This document shows, one piece after another, positions 20,158-29,599 of a stretch of 64,000 bases of DNA. The translations under genes were made by a program, and so were the position numbers. Under the pieces are notes generated by a model. That model worked only from the letters and a program-made list of their open reading frames with translations. It did no database searches and was not told the DNA's origin. The DNA lies in NCBI GenBank assembly GCA_964574815.1, contig CAZNPL010000032.1, positions 1 through 64,000 on the forward strand, in the 5' to 3' direction. The stretch's first letter is position 1, and every line of letters begins with the position of its first letter. The stretch is from CAZNPL01 sp964574815 (GTDB lineage Bacteria > Planctomycetota > Phycisphaerae > UBA1845).

Positions 20158-21297
20158 TTGATTCTTGCGCTGCTCATCCTCGCCGTTTTCTGGCTCGCGT
20201 ACAGCAACGGAGCTAACGACAACTTCAAGGGCGTGGCCACCCTCTTCGGCAGCGGCACGCTGACGTTCCGGTCAGCGCTCTGCGGGTCCACGGCGGCTAC
20301 GTTGGCTGGAAGCGTTCTGTCCATCGCCCTTGCCGGTTCCCTGGCCGAGTCGTTCAGCGGCAGGGGACTCGTCCAACCGGAGTTAGGGAACAGCGGTGTG
20401 CTTCTGATCGCGGTGGCCGCCGCGGGCGCCGTGACGATTCTGCTTGCCACGGCGCTGGGGATGCCGACCTCCACGACGCACGCCCTGACCGGGGCGCTGG
20501 CGGGCATCGCCCTGATCGCGAGTCCCGGTTTTTCGGGTTTCTCGAATCTGGTGGCGGAGTTCCTGGTACCCCTTCTCGTCAGTCCCCTCCTCGCGATCGT
20601 CGCAGCATCTACCCTGTACGTACTCTTTCATCGCTTCCGTATCGCGTACGGTATCTCCCGCGACACATGTGTCTGTGCTGGCGAATGTGCGCCGGTGCCG
20701 GTGCGGTTGGGCATGGACGGCTCGGCCATCATGGCCGTGCCGCTGGACGGCGGACCAAGCTTCATGATCGGGTCTGAGCAAGATTGCGTCGAGCGCTATG
20801 ACGGTTGCGTCGTGGGGATCGGCGCACAAGTGGCTGTCGATAGCGTCCACACGCTCAGCGGCCTTGCGGTTTGCTTCGCCCGCGCCGTGAACGATACGCC
20901 GAAGATCGCGGCGTTGCTCCTGGCCGCCGGTGCGGCCGGAGCCGTGGGCGCTGGCTGGAAGCTCGGACTCGTTGCGGTGGCGATGGCGCTCGGCGGAATC
21001 CTCAGTGCCCGCAAAGTCGCCGAGACCATGAGCAAGCGAATCACCGATCTGAACCCCGGCCAGGGGCTGACTAGTAGCCTGGTAACGGCTTTTCTCGTGT
21101 TGATCGCATCGCGCTTTGGCGTGCCCGTTTCCACGACGCATGTTTCCTGTGGGTCGATCTTCGGGATCGGCATGGTCAGCGGGACGGCACGGTGGCGAAC
21201 CATCGGCCAGATTCTGTTGACTTGGGTCACAACGCTGCCGATGGGCGCCCTTCTCGGTGCGGGCATGTATTGGATTCTCAGCGGAATGCAAGGATAG
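20158..21297 (+). CDS. PiT-family inorganic phosphate transporter
   Basis: The 379-residue membrane protein has the two PiT signatures: AYSNGANDNFKGVATLFGSG near the N-terminus and FARAVNDTPKIAALLL in the second half. It also has two STTHA/STTHVSCG repeats, giving about ten helices in an inverted duplication. PiT carriers move metal-phosphate with cations and can admit arsenate. Translation must begin at TTG (20158), with GGGAGA six bases upstream, because the nearby ATG hits TGA after one codon. It lies four bases before arsS. Confidence 0.9.
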   Translation: MILALLILAVFWLAYSNGANDNFKGVATLFGSGTLTFRSALCGSTAATLAGSVLSIALAGSLAESFSGRGLVQPELGNSGVLLIAVAAAGAVTILLATALGMPTSTTHALTGALAGIALIASPGFSGFSNLVAEFLVPLLVSPLLAIVAASTLYVLFHRFRIAYGISRDTCVCAGECAPVPVRLGMDGSAIMAVPLDGGPSFMIGSEQDCVERYDGCVVGIGAQVAVDSVHTLSGLAVCFARAVNDTPKIAALLLAAGAAGAVGAGWKLGLVAVAMALGGILSARKVAETMSKRITDLNPGQGLTSSLVTAFLVLIASRFGVPVSTTHVSCGSIFGIGMVSGTARWRTIGQILLTWVTTLPMGALLGAGMYWILSGMQG

Positions 21298-21301
21298 CAA
21301 A

Positions 21302-22294
21302 ATGAGCGTCGCGTTGAACATAGCGCTGCCAGTGGTCGAGCGGGACGAGTTCCAACGATGCATCGAATCCGCAACCGGCGACCCCGTGACGGCCCGAGCG
21401 ATCGACACGATTCAGGTCAACATCGGACTCATGTGCGACCTCGCTTGCCGCCACTGCCACGTCGAATCCTCGCCGAAGCGCACCGAGCAGATGGACTGGC
21501 CGACTATGATGCTCGTGCTTCTTGCGGCCCGGCGTGCGGAGGCGAAGGCCCTCGACATCACCGGCGGCGCTCCCGAGATGAGTCCCCATCTTCGGCGATT
21601 CATTTCGGTCGCACGCTGCCGTGATCTAGGCGTGATGGTGCGCACCAATCTGACGATCATGCTCCGCGAGGGCTTCGAGGATTTTCCGCGGTTCTACGCC
21701 GAAAACGCCGTGCACCTGGTGGCATCGCTGCCATGCTATCTTCCGACCAACGTCGACCGGCAACGTGGGCTGCACGTCTACGAAAAGAGCATCGAGGTGA
21801 TTCGGCGTCTCAATGAGGTGGGCTACGGGACTGATCCCGGGCTCCCGTTGCACCTCGTCTGTAATCCGCAGGGCCTAGCGCTGCCGCCGGACCAGTACAA
21901 GTTGGAAGCAGACTATCGACGTGAACTTGACCGTCGATTCGGAATCAGGTTCACCCGCTTGATTGCCATCACCAATATGCCCATCGGGCGGTTTCTGCGC
22001 GATCTGCGGCGCGACGGCCAAGACGAACTTTATCTGCAACTGCTTCGAGAGTCGTTCAATCCGGTGACGGTCGAGGGTCTGATGTGCAGGTATCAGGTGC
22101 ACGTGAGCTGGGACGGAACCCTGCACGATTGCGACTTCAACTACGCGCTGCGGATGGGAACGACGACGCCCCGGGCGCGGCACATCCGCGATTTCGATCC
22201 GCGTTTGCTCGTCCATCGCCAGATCGCGACGGGCCCGCACTGTTTCGGCTGCACGGCCGGGCAAGGCTCGTCCTGCGGAGGGGCGTTGGCGTAA
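21302..22294 (+). CDS. arsS: ArsS-type radical SAM protein (arsenosugar biosynthesis)
   Basis: The 330-residue product has the radical SAM cluster site MCDLACRHCHVESSPKR (Cys45xxxCys49xxCys52). The SAM-binding strand ALDITGGAPEMSPHLRRF follows, with a C-terminal Cys-rich domain: GLMCRYQVHVSWDGTLHDCD and PHCFGCTAGQGSSCGG. This combination is diagnostic for ArsS, which adds a deoxyadenosyl group to dimethylarsenite to start arsenosugar synthesis. An arsM homologue is two genes upstream. Glycosyltransferases later in the same run would suit later sugar steps (inferred). It directly follows the PiT gene. Confidence 0.92.
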   Translation: MSVALNIALPVVERDEFQRCIESATGDPVTARAIDTIQVNIGLMCDLACRHCHVESSPKRTEQMDWPTMMLVLLAARRAEAKALDITGGAPEMSPHLRRFISVARCRDLGVMVRTNLTIMLREGFEDFPRFYAENAVHLVASLPCYLPTNVDRQRGLHVYEKSIEVIRRLNEVGYGTDPGLPLHLVCNPQGLALPPDQYKLEADYRRELDRRFGIRFTRLIAITNMPIGRFLRDLRRDGQDELYLQLLRESFNPVTVEGLMCRYQVHVSWDGTLHDCDFNYALRMGTTTPRARHIRDFDPRLLVHRQIATGPHCFGCTAGQGSSCGGALA

Positions 22295-22309
22295 TAGGAA
22301 CTGCGAACC

Positions 22310-23188
22310 ATGACGCGATTTGACACAACGAGCGAAGCAGAGCCAAGAATTGACGAAGCCGTGCCCGACACGATTACCTCCGACGCATGGAGCAACGCCA
22401 CGCTGATTGGCCGCGCCGACATCACGGAGGAACTGAGCATATTCCGCGTTCGCGCGGACGGTCCGCTTTTCCCGTTTCAGGCCGGTCAGTACGGAGTGCT
22501 GGGCCTGCCTGTCGGCACGCCGCGATGCGCTGGCGCGGAAGTAGACGATGCCCCAAACGGTGACCCCGCGAAACTCGTGCGCCGCGCTTACTCCATCGCC
22601 TCCTCGTCCCGGGTGAACGAGTACGTGGAGTTCTACATCACGCTGGTAGGCTCCGGGGCCTTGACCCCACGGTTGTGGTGTCTGCGCGAAGGCGGTCGCC
22701 TGTGGTTGGGACCCAAGGCGAAAGGACATTTCACGATGGAAGGGGTCCCGATGGACAAGAACGTGGTGCTGGTCGGCACGGGCACGGGCTTAGCACCGTA
22801 CATGTCGATGATTCGCGAGCACCATCGGTGCAACCAGGGCCGGCGGTTCATTGTCGTGCATGGGGCCCGCTATGAACGGGATCTGGGATATCGTGACGAA
22901 CTTGAGACGCTGGGTCGTGACTGCTCCACCATCGTCTACTTGCCGACCGTGAGTCGAACCGGCTCCAGTGACGGATGGACCGGTCACGTCGGGCGCGTCC
23001 AATCGGTGTTCTCCGACGGCGCGATCGAATCCGCCCTGGGCGGACCGCTATCGCGCGAGTCGACGCATGTTTTCGTGTCGGGGAACCCGGAGATGGTAGA
23101 GGATCTTCAACGGTTGCTGCTTGAGCAAGGGTTTGTACTGCATGCCCCGGCACGACCGGGCACGCTGCACATCGAGCGATACTGGTGA
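22310..23188 (+). CDS. Ferredoxin-NADP reductase-like flavoprotein
   Basis: The 292-residue product shows the FNR fold. The FAD-binding RAYSIASS motif follows a barrel with FQAGQYGVLGLPVG. The NADP domain begins VVLVGTGTGLAPYMSMIR and includes VSGNPEMVEDLQRLL, ending with the aromatic terminus HIERYW typical of bacterial FNRs. It would pass electrons from NADPH to ferredoxin or flavodoxin. Its place 15 bases after arsS suggests it supplies the electron needed by the radical SAM cluster (inferred). Confidence 0.88.
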   Translation: MTRFDTTSEAEPRIDEAVPDTITSDAWSNATLIGRADITEELSIFRVRADGPLFPFQAGQYGVLGLPVGTPRCAGAEVDDAPNGDPAKLVRRAYSIASSSRVNEYVEFYITLVGSGALTPRLWCLREGGRLWLGPKAKGHFTMEGVPMDKNVVLVGTGTGLAPYMSMIREHHRCNQGRRFIVVHGARYERDLGYRDELETLGRDCSTIVYLPTVSRTGSSDGWTGHVGRVQSVFSDGAIESALGGPLSRESTHVFVSGNPEMVEDLQRLLLEQGFVLHAPARPGTLHIERYW

Positions 23189-23346
23189 GGTGCGGGTGTG
23201 AACAGCGGGAGTTTTGGCGAGTACACCAGCGATGGTGGGTGTGAGTAAGGATTCCCTGGGTACCCACGACTAATCCGAGAGAGGTGGTATCGCAGCAGGC
23301 GCTTCGACGAGAGAGGCGCGATGCCACCCTGCCGAGGACGACCATC

Positions 23347-24104
23347 ATGCAGCGTCTGAAATGTTCGGAAGTCTGGGGCGGGATCAAAAACGAAGAGATC
23401 GATGTGTGCCGCGCGGATTGACCTTCAGCCTGTTTTCCTCCGCCTGCGACGGCGGCAAGGGCGGCGATGTGTACTTCTGCTCCGTCTGTGGCGGCGACCG
23501 CGTCACGCGGGTGGCGGTCGCGGACGTCGTCGGACACGGCGAGATGGTCAGCGAGATCGGCGCCTGGGTACACGAAGAGCTGGTGGACCACATGGACGAT
23601 CCGGTTCTGGCGCACCTGCTGTCGGACCTGAACGGTCGCGTGGCATCTCGCGGCCTTGAGGCCATGACAACGGCGCTTGTTCTCTCATTCGACGCCGTGG
23701 AGCTTCGACTGGAATACGGATACGCTGGGCATCCCCCGGTCTTCCTGCGTCGGCAAAGGAATTGGTCTGAACTGCCGAATGCCCCGGGGAGGGGACGGCA
23801 GAACCTCCCGTTTGGTGTGGACCGAAGCTGTCCCTACCAGACGACGGCCCTGAAGCTCAGGCCGAGTGACCTGCTGTTGCTTTACACGGACGGTATGCTC
23901 GAAGCGCAAGCTCCGGGCGGTGCACAGTACGGAGAGGACCGCTTCCGATCCCTGCTCAGGCGTGCGACGAATGGGACACCCGTCGACCTGAAGACGCAGT
24001 TGCTCACGAGCCTGCGATCGTGGACGAGGGGCTGTTTGAATCACGATGACGTGACGCTGATGGCCATTGAGATCAACGGTCAAGGGGGAGCCCGTGTTGA
24101 GTAG
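23347..24104 (+). CDS. SpoIIE-type PP2C phosphatase with N-terminal frameshift
   Basis: The main frame gives a PP2C/SpoIIE domain with GGDVYFCSVCGGDRVTRVAV, then ADVVGHGEMVSEIG (metal-binding Asp), a YGYAGHPPVFLRR strand, LLLLYTDGMLEAQAP and NHDDVTLMAIE. The family's own N-terminus (CSEVWGG) lies in a different frame, starting at ATG 23347 after GAGG, and stops at TGA 23419. The two frames join between about 23395 and 23419. Either a base is missing in the assembly or the gene is broken; the only in-frame ATG (23361) lacks a ribosome site. It would dephosphorylate Ser/Thr, possibly of an anti-sigma antagonist. Confidence 0.75.
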
Positions 24105-24969
24105 GTCGGGGAAACTGGACATCCGTGCGGGCGCGGAAGCGAGTACGACGGAGTGCCTTTGGCCAGAAGATGATCACAGGATCAAGCAACGATGGGCGAT
24201 TCCGCGCCCTGCAACGCGACTTCTTGCCACCGCACTTATCGTATGCGCGGGCGTGGGATGTCGATCCGGTCATGGCGCTACCCGCGTGCGACACCTCGCC
24301 GAGCCGGAGTCGTTTGAGACGGCTCCCGTCGGATCGCATAGAGTAGGCCACGCCCACGGAACGTGCGACCTGTGCGATCTGTACTACAAGACCCGCGACC
24401 ATGTCGTACTCGTTCGCACGAATGCAGGTCTTGGGGCCGGCATCGTAGTGACAACGTCGGGAACAATTCTCACAAACGCCCACGTGGTCGGCGAAGACGC
24501 TGCACCAGTGATCGAGACCTACAGCGGAGATACGTTGGCTGGGCGTGCGCTGAAGTCCGACGCTGCGAGGAATCTGGCCCTTGTGGCCGTCGACGAGCCG
24601 ACCCTACGTTGGGACCCGATGCCGGTCGAACCCTGCCCGCTCCCGGAAGTCGGCAGCGATGTGTACGTCATAGGCCACCCCGTCGGATTGGGATGGACCG
24701 TCACTCGGGGCGTCGTTTCGGCAACGCGGACAGCGGGCGAAATCGCTCCGATTCCGCTCATCCAGACCGACGCCGCGATCTCGCCGGGGAATTCGGGCGG
24801 GCCGCTGCTGGACCGCGGCGGACATCTACTCGGCGTTGTCTCGCGCAAGCTCGCGGGTCCGGGTATTGAAAGTGTCGGTTTTGCCATTCCCGCGTTGGTA
24901 GCGGCCAGCTTTCTTGCGGAGACCCCGGATTCAAAACCCGGCTCAGCAGGAACTTCCAGTGGCTTATGA
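24094..24969 (+). CDS. Trypsin-like (S1C/DegP-type) lipoprotein lacking the triad Asp
   Basis: The GTG start (24094) has GGGGGAG upstream and overlaps the phosphatase stop. After a hydrophobic stretch a lipobox-like VGC (Cys56) is followed by HAHGTCDLCDLYYK with a CxxC. The protease domain has His130 (TILTNAHVVGED) and Ser234 (SPGNSGGPLLDRGG). Where DegP has the catalytic Asp in its DLAL/DIAL strand, this protein reads ARNLALVAV, with Asn160. No PDZ domain is present. It may be a weak protease or a binding protein in the periplasm. Confidence 0.85.
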   Translation: MLSRSGKLDIRAGAEASTTECLWPEDDHRIKQRWAIPRPATRLLATALIVCAGVGCRSGHGATRVRHLAEPESFETAPVGSHRVGHAHGTCDLCDLYYKTRDHVVLVRTNAGLGAGIVVTTSGTILTNAHVVGEDAAPVIETYSGDTLAGRALKSDAARNLALVAVDEPTLRWDPMPVEPCPLPEVGSDVYVIGHPVGLGWTVTRGVVSATRTAGEIAPIPLIQTDAAISPGNSGGPLLDRGGHLLGVVSRKLAGPGIESVGFAIPALVAASFLAETPDSKPGSAGTSSGL

Positions 24970-24983
24970 CGAGGAGCTCAAAT

Positions 24984-26675
24984 ATGACGACATCGCACGC
25001 CTCAACGGCGGCTTCCCGCGATGGAACTCCTGCGGGTTCAGCACGCTCGCTCAAGCGCCGGCGGAACGGGCAGGTTCGTTTTGCCGCACCGATCAGGTGG
25101 GTGTCCCTGGCCGTCTTCGGCATTGCGTGCATCGTGATGATCCGCTCGCTGCCTTTCGACCATGCGATCGATCGTCTCCAAACAACGGTCGGTGATCTGG
25201 GATTCTGGGGTCCGATCGTGTTCGGACTCGCGTATGTCGCAGCGGCCGTGCTCTTCGTCCCCGGTGCGGCGCTCACCGTTGCCGCGGGTGCGCTCTTCGG
25301 GCCGCTGTGGGGAACCGTAACGGTTTCAGTCTCTTCGACGACGGCGGCAGCCCTGGCGTTTTTGATCTCCCGATTCGTGGCGCGAGAGAAGGTTGAGAAA
25401 CAGGCGAAGAGGTTTCCGAAGTTCGCGGCCATCGACGAGGCCATCGGGAAAGGTGGCGCCAGGATCGTCGCCATGCTGCGCTTGTCTCCGGCCGTCCCGT
25501 TCAGCCTTGGCAACTACCTCTACGGGCTGACGTCCATCCGCTTCTGGCCGTACGTGCTGGCCAGTTGGATGTTCATGCTGCCCGGCACGTTCATGTACGT
25601 CTACCTCGGGCACGTGGGGCAAGTCGGACTGTCGGCCGCAGCCGGCTCGCGGGCCGCACGATCGCCTGCGGAATGGGCACTCCTGATTGTCGGACTCCTT
25701 GCAACCGTCGCCGTGACAGTCTATGTGACCCGACTCGCACGAAAGGCGATTCGCGAGCAAACGCGTATTACCAGCGCTACCGAACCGGCCTCGGAATCGG
25801 ATCATCCAATGATTACCAAGAATGAACCGAAGCGCTGGCCGCTGAGTGCGACTCTCCTCCCACTGCTTGCCGTCGCGGCATCGGGCGGTGCTACGTATTC
25901 GTGTACGCACCAGACCGCCCTCAGCGGTCTGTTTGGACCACCGAAAGCGAGTCTGCAAGAGGCTTATGCCGACGAACGCGGCTCCCTGGAGTTCGATCAC
26001 TCGGTTTTTGACGGACTGCTTCGCAAGCACGTGGACAGCGATGGCTGGATCGATTACGCCGGGCTGCGCGCCGAGTCGGCGACATTGGACGGATACCTCC
26101 ACAGCGTCGCGCGCGTTGATTTTGACAAGTTGGGGCGCGACGAAAAGCTGGTTCTGCTGATCAACGCCTACAACGCTTTCACGCTTCGGCTCATCTTGGA
26201 TCACTACCCGATCCAGTCCATCAAAGGTATCCCGGATGCGGACCGCTGGGACGCCAAGCGGTGGAACGTGGGCGGAAACACCTGGAGCCTCAACGAGATC
26301 GAGCACGAACAGATCCGCCCGAAATTCGTCGAGCCGCGCGTGCACTTTGCCCTGGTCTGCGCCGCGATCGGGTGCCCCACGCTACGTAACGAAGCATATC
26401 GGGCCGACCGGATCGATGAACAACTCGACGAGCAAACGCGATACGTCCACGCACACGATCGGTGGTTTCAACTCGACGCACGGAAGGGTGTTGTCCAACT
26501 GACGAAGCTCTATGACTGGTACGGTGGAGACTTCAAGCAAGTGTCCGGCTCCGTGCTTGACTTCGCCGCTCGCTACTCGCCGGAGCTGAAGAGACTCATG
26601 GACAGCGGCATAAAGCCGCGAATCGAATGGCTGGACTACGACTGGACGCTCAATGACAGGAAAAACAAGTCCTGA
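24984..26675 (+). CDS. TVP38/TMEM64 membrane protein fused to DUF547
   Basis: The ATG at 24984 has GAGGAG seven bases upstream; an earlier ATG (24966) overlaps the previous stop. Residues ~35-250 are a TVP38/TMEM64 (VTT, DedA-related) membrane domain with VLFVPGAALTVAAGALFGPL and MLRLSPAVPFSLGNYLYGLT. A further helix near residue 290 leads to a DUF547 domain (about 330-550) with DGWIDYAGLRAESATLDGYL, LLINAYNAFTLRLILDHYP and FALVCAAIGCPTLRNEAY. DUF547 resembles papain-like folds, but its role is unknown. The two domains often occur as neighbours; here they are one protein. Confidence 0.88.
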   Translation: MTTSHASTAASRDGTPAGSARSLKRRRNGQVRFAAPIRWVSLAVFGIACIVMIRSLPFDHAIDRLQTTVGDLGFWGPIVFGLAYVAAAVLFVPGAALTVAAGALFGPLWGTVTVSVSSTTAAALAFLISRFVAREKVEKQAKRFPKFAAIDEAIGKGGARIVAMLRLSPAVPFSLGNYLYGLTSIRFWPYVLASWMFMLPGTFMYVYLGHVGQVGLSAAAGSRAARSPAEWALLIVGLLATVAVTVYVTRLARKAIREQTRITSATEPASESDHPMITKNEPKRWPLSATLLPLLAVAASGGATYSCTHQTALSGLFGPPKASLQEAYADERGSLEFDHSVFDGLLRKHVDSDGWIDYAGLRAESATLDGYLHSVARVDFDKLGRDEKLVLLINAYNAFTLRLILDHYPIQSIKGIPDADRWDAKRWNVGGNTWSLNEIEHEQIRPKFVEPRVHFALVCAAIGCPTLRNEAYRADRIDEQLDEQTRYVHAHDRWFQLDARKGVVQLTKLYDWYGGDFKQVSGSVLDFAARYSPELKRLMDSGIKPRIEWLDYDWTLNDRKNKS

Positions 26676-26728
26676 ATTTACACGTGGGAGACCAGCGTGC
26701 CGGACGCGCTCCGATGGAGGGTGTGCTC

Positions 26729-27874
26729 ATGACGGCCCATGACGCGGAGCACGCTCTGTCGCTACCCGCACTCCGGGCGACGATCGACTCGGTCGATCGC
26801 GAGGTGCTGCATTTGTTTGCGCGTCGCAACGCGCTCGTAGCCGAAATCGCTCAGTACAAACGCAGCCACCGGCTGGGCATACGTGATCTTGACCGTGAGC
26901 GTGAGATCCTGAACGATCGACGCGACCGCGCCGGCAAACTTGGCCTCTCGCCGGAACTCATCGACAGCATTTTTCGGCTGGTTCTGTGGGGAAGCCGGGA
27001 CCGGCAGGCGGCGCTCAAAGCCGAACTCCCGATCGACTGCGAACCTCGTACCGTCGCCGTCATCGGCGGGCGCGGGCAGATGGGGCGCTGTATGTCCACG
27101 ATGTTCGCCGATCTGGGACACGTCGACATGATCGCCGACGTGGACACCACACTGACGGTTGACGAGGCCGCCACCGTGGCCGACGTGGTCGTGGTGAGCG
27201 TTCCCATCGACGTAACCGTAGACGTGATACGGCGCATCGGGCCCCTCGTTCGCCCGGATGCCCTATTGATGGATGTGACGTCGATCAAGGCCGCTCCCCT
27301 CAACGCCATGATGGAGTACAGTCGCGGAAGCGTAGTCGGGACCCACCCGCTGTTCGGACCATCCGTCCATTCCCTCCAGGGGCAACGCGTCGTTCTCTGT
27401 CGTGGTCGAGGCGACGTGTGGTTCGACTGGGTGAAGCAGATGCTCGGCGCGCGAGGTCTGGTGATGATTGAGGCCGCCGCGGACGAGCACGATCGAGCCA
27501 TGTCGATCGTACAGGTACTTGTCCATTTCGCTACGGAAGTGATGGGACATACGCTCACCAGTCTGGGCGTCGACCTTCGGGAAACACTCAAGTTCACGTC
27601 GCCGGTCTATTTGATGGAACTGCTCATGACGGCCCGGCATTTCGCGCAATCACCGGCGCTGTATGGCGCGATCGAAATGTCCAACCCATCCACACCCTCG
27701 GTCGTCGACGGGTTCGTCGAAGCCGCGAAACGATTGCAGGCCGTCGTCGTCGAAAAGGACCGCGACTCATTTGAGCGTCTGTTCGCGGACGTCGGAGCCT
27801 TCTTCGGTTCGTTCCGCGAAGAAGCCCTGGAACAGTCGAGCTTTCTGGTGGATCGCCTTGTGGAACGAATGTAG
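26729..27874 (+). CDS. tyrA: Chorismate mutase / prephenate dehydrogenase (T-protein)
   Basis: Residues ~10-90 form an AroQ chorismate mutase: LRATIDSVDREVLHLFARRN, then YKRSHRLGIRDLDREREILN. Residues ~105-300 form the NAD-binding dehydrogenase with VAVIGGRGQMGRCMSTMF, GTHPLFGPSVHSLQGQRVVL and EHDRAMSIVQVLVHFATE, closely following the E. coli T-protein layout. The enzyme turns chorismate into 4-hydroxyphenylpyruvate for tyrosine. GGAGGG lies just upstream of this ATG; the frame is open 45 bases earlier. Its place in an arsenosugar-type run is unexpected. Confidence 0.9.
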   Translation: MTAHDAEHALSLPALRATIDSVDREVLHLFARRNALVAEIAQYKRSHRLGIRDLDREREILNDRRDRAGKLGLSPELIDSIFRLVLWGSRDRQAALKAELPIDCEPRTVAVIGGRGQMGRCMSTMFADLGHVDMIADVDTTLTVDEAATVADVVVVSVPIDVTVDVIRRIGPLVRPDALLMDVTSIKAAPLNAMMEYSRGSVVGTHPLFGPSVHSLQGQRVVLCRGRGDVWFDWVKQMLGARGLVMIEAAADEHDRAMSIVQVLVHFATEVMGHTLTSLGVDLRETLKFTSPVYLMELLMTARHFAQSPALYGAIEMSNPSTPSVVDGFVEAAKRLQAVVVEKDRDSFERLFADVGAFFGSFREEALEQSSFLVDRLVERM

Positions 27875-27973
27875 CACAGGACGTCGAATGGTGCGGGTCT
27901 GCAATTCTGCATGGCGCGATTGAATGAGCTCCAGCGCCGCCGTAAGCGGTGGCATCGTGAAGGAGATGGACTG

Positions 27974-29575
27974 ATGTTGAAAACAAGCGTTGATATCCGA
28001 CAGGTCGAGCAGGAATGCATTCGCGACACCCCGGGGCGGGATGATCCGCCACTGGGCGCATTGCTTTCTGCGCTTCCGCAAATTCAGCCGCTCGACAACA
28101 GCAACCGGGCGCTTTTGGAGAACGTTCATCCGCCCGCCTGGGTGAATCCCGAGCCGTCAGGCCGCTACAACCTGGTGGTGATCGGAGCCGGAACCGCCGG
28201 CTTAGTCACCGCCGCCGGCGCTGCTGGGCTGGGGGCGAAGGTGGCCCTGATCGAGCGGGCGTTGATGGGCGGCGACTGCCTCAATGTGGGTTGTGTTCCG
28301 TCTAAGGCGCTCATCCGTTGCGCCCGCGCGTTCGCTGCGGTTCACGACGCAGGCGAATTCGGTGTGCACGTTCCCGCTGGGGCCATCGTCGATTTTCCGG
28401 CCGTCATGGAACGTATGCGGAAGCTTCGAGCGGGGATCAGTCCTCACGATTCGGCCCAACGCTTCCGCGAATTAGGCGTCGACGTCTTCCTCGGCGATGC
28501 CAGCTTCACAGCACACGACACTGTGGAGGTGGCCGGCAAAACGCTGCGCTTCGCCAAAGCGTGCATCGCCACGGGTGCCCGCGCCGCCTCGCTTCCGATT
28601 CCTGGCCTGGCCGAGGCGGGATATCTCACGAACGAAACGCTGTTTTCGCTCACCGAGCTTCCGGCCCGACTCGCCGTGATCGGCGCCGGCCCGATCGGCT
28701 GTGAGATGGCCCAGACCTTTGCCCGATTTGGGTCGAAAGTCACGCTGCTCGAAGCAGGCCCGCACATCCTGGGGCGCGAAGATCGCGACGCCGCAGAGCG
28801 CGTCGCCGCGGCTCTGACCCGCGACGGCGTGGACCTGCGCTGCTCCGTCAACATTCAAAAGGTCTCTGGCCACGACTCGGAGAAGGTCATCCATCTGGAG
28901 GGAGACAGCACCATCAGAGTGGACGAGATTCTACTCGGTGTGGGCCGGGCGCCGAATGTCGAAGGCCTTGGGCTCGATCGCGCCGGCGTCGAATTCGACA
29001 CCAGGCAGGGGGTCAAAGTCAATGACCGCCTTCAGACCACGAACCGCAGAATCTTCGCCGCCGGCGACATTTGTTCTGCCTACAAGTTTACGCATACCGC
29101 GGATTTCGCCGCCAGGATCGTCATTCAAAACGCTCTCTTTGTTGGCCGAGCCAAGGCCAGCGCTTTAACCATTCCCTGGTGCACATACACGGATCCCGAA
29201 ATCGCCCACGTTGCCATGTACGCACACGAGGCGGAAAGGAAGGGAATCGCCGTGGACACGTTCACGGTCGAACTCTCCGAAGTGGACCGGGCCGTTCTCG
29301 ACGGCTCGACCGACGGGTTCTTGAAAGTCCACGTCAGGCGCGGGACGGACAGGATTCTCGGCGCGACCCTGGTCGCTTCGCATGCCGGGGAGATGATCTC
29401 CGAAGTCACACTGGCGATGGCGAAGGGGATCGGGCTGGCAACCTTTGGGAAGACAATCCACCCCTATCCGACCCAGGCCGAGGTCTTCCGAAAGGCCGGT
29501 GACGCCTACAACCGCACGCGCCTGACGCCTCGGGTCAAAGCGCTCTTCGAAACCATCCTGCGCTGGAGACGGTAG
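27974..29575 (+). CDS. Mercuric-reductase-like flavoprotein disulfide oxidoreductase
   Basis: After a ~63-residue leader the FAD motif YNLVVIGAGTAGLVTAAGAA and redox disulfide GGDCLNVGCVPSKALIR (Cys102, Cys107) place it in the class I pyridine nucleotide-disulfide family. The NAD motif RLAVIGAGPIGCEMAQTFAR and the second FAD strand RRIFAAGDICSAYKFTH follow. The C-terminal HPYPTQAEVFRKAGD supplies the active-site His-Glu pair. The vicinal Cys pair at the C-terminus of true MerA is absent, so Hg(II) reduction is unlikely. Similar genes often travel with TVP38 proteins. AAGGAG precedes this ATG; a start at 27911 is possible. Confidence 0.88.
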   Translation: MLKTSVDIRQVEQECIRDTPGRDDPPLGALLSALPQIQPLDNSNRALLENVHPPAWVNPEPSGRYNLVVIGAGTAGLVTAAGAAGLGAKVALIERALMGGDCLNVGCVPSKALIRCARAFAAVHDAGEFGVHVPAGAIVDFPAVMERMRKLRAGISPHDSAQRFRELGVDVFLGDASFTAHDTVEVAGKTLRFAKACIATGARAASLPIPGLAEAGYLTNETLFSLTELPARLAVIGAGPIGCEMAQTFARFGSKVTLLEAGPHILGREDRDAAERVAAALTRDGVDLRCSVNIQKVSGHDSEKVIHLEGDSTIRVDEILLGVGRAPNVEGLGLDRAGVEFDTRQGVKVNDRLQTTNRRIFAAGDICSAYKFTHTADFAARIVIQNALFVGRAKASALTIPWCTYTDPEIAHVAMYAHEAERKGIAVDTFTVELSEVDRAVLDGSTDGFLKVHVRRGTDRILGATLVASHAGEMISEVTLAMAKGIGLATFGKTIHPYPTQAEVFRKAGDAYNRTRLTPRVKALFETILRWRR

Positions 29576-29599
29576 CCGCTTCGAGCATCGGAGACATTT

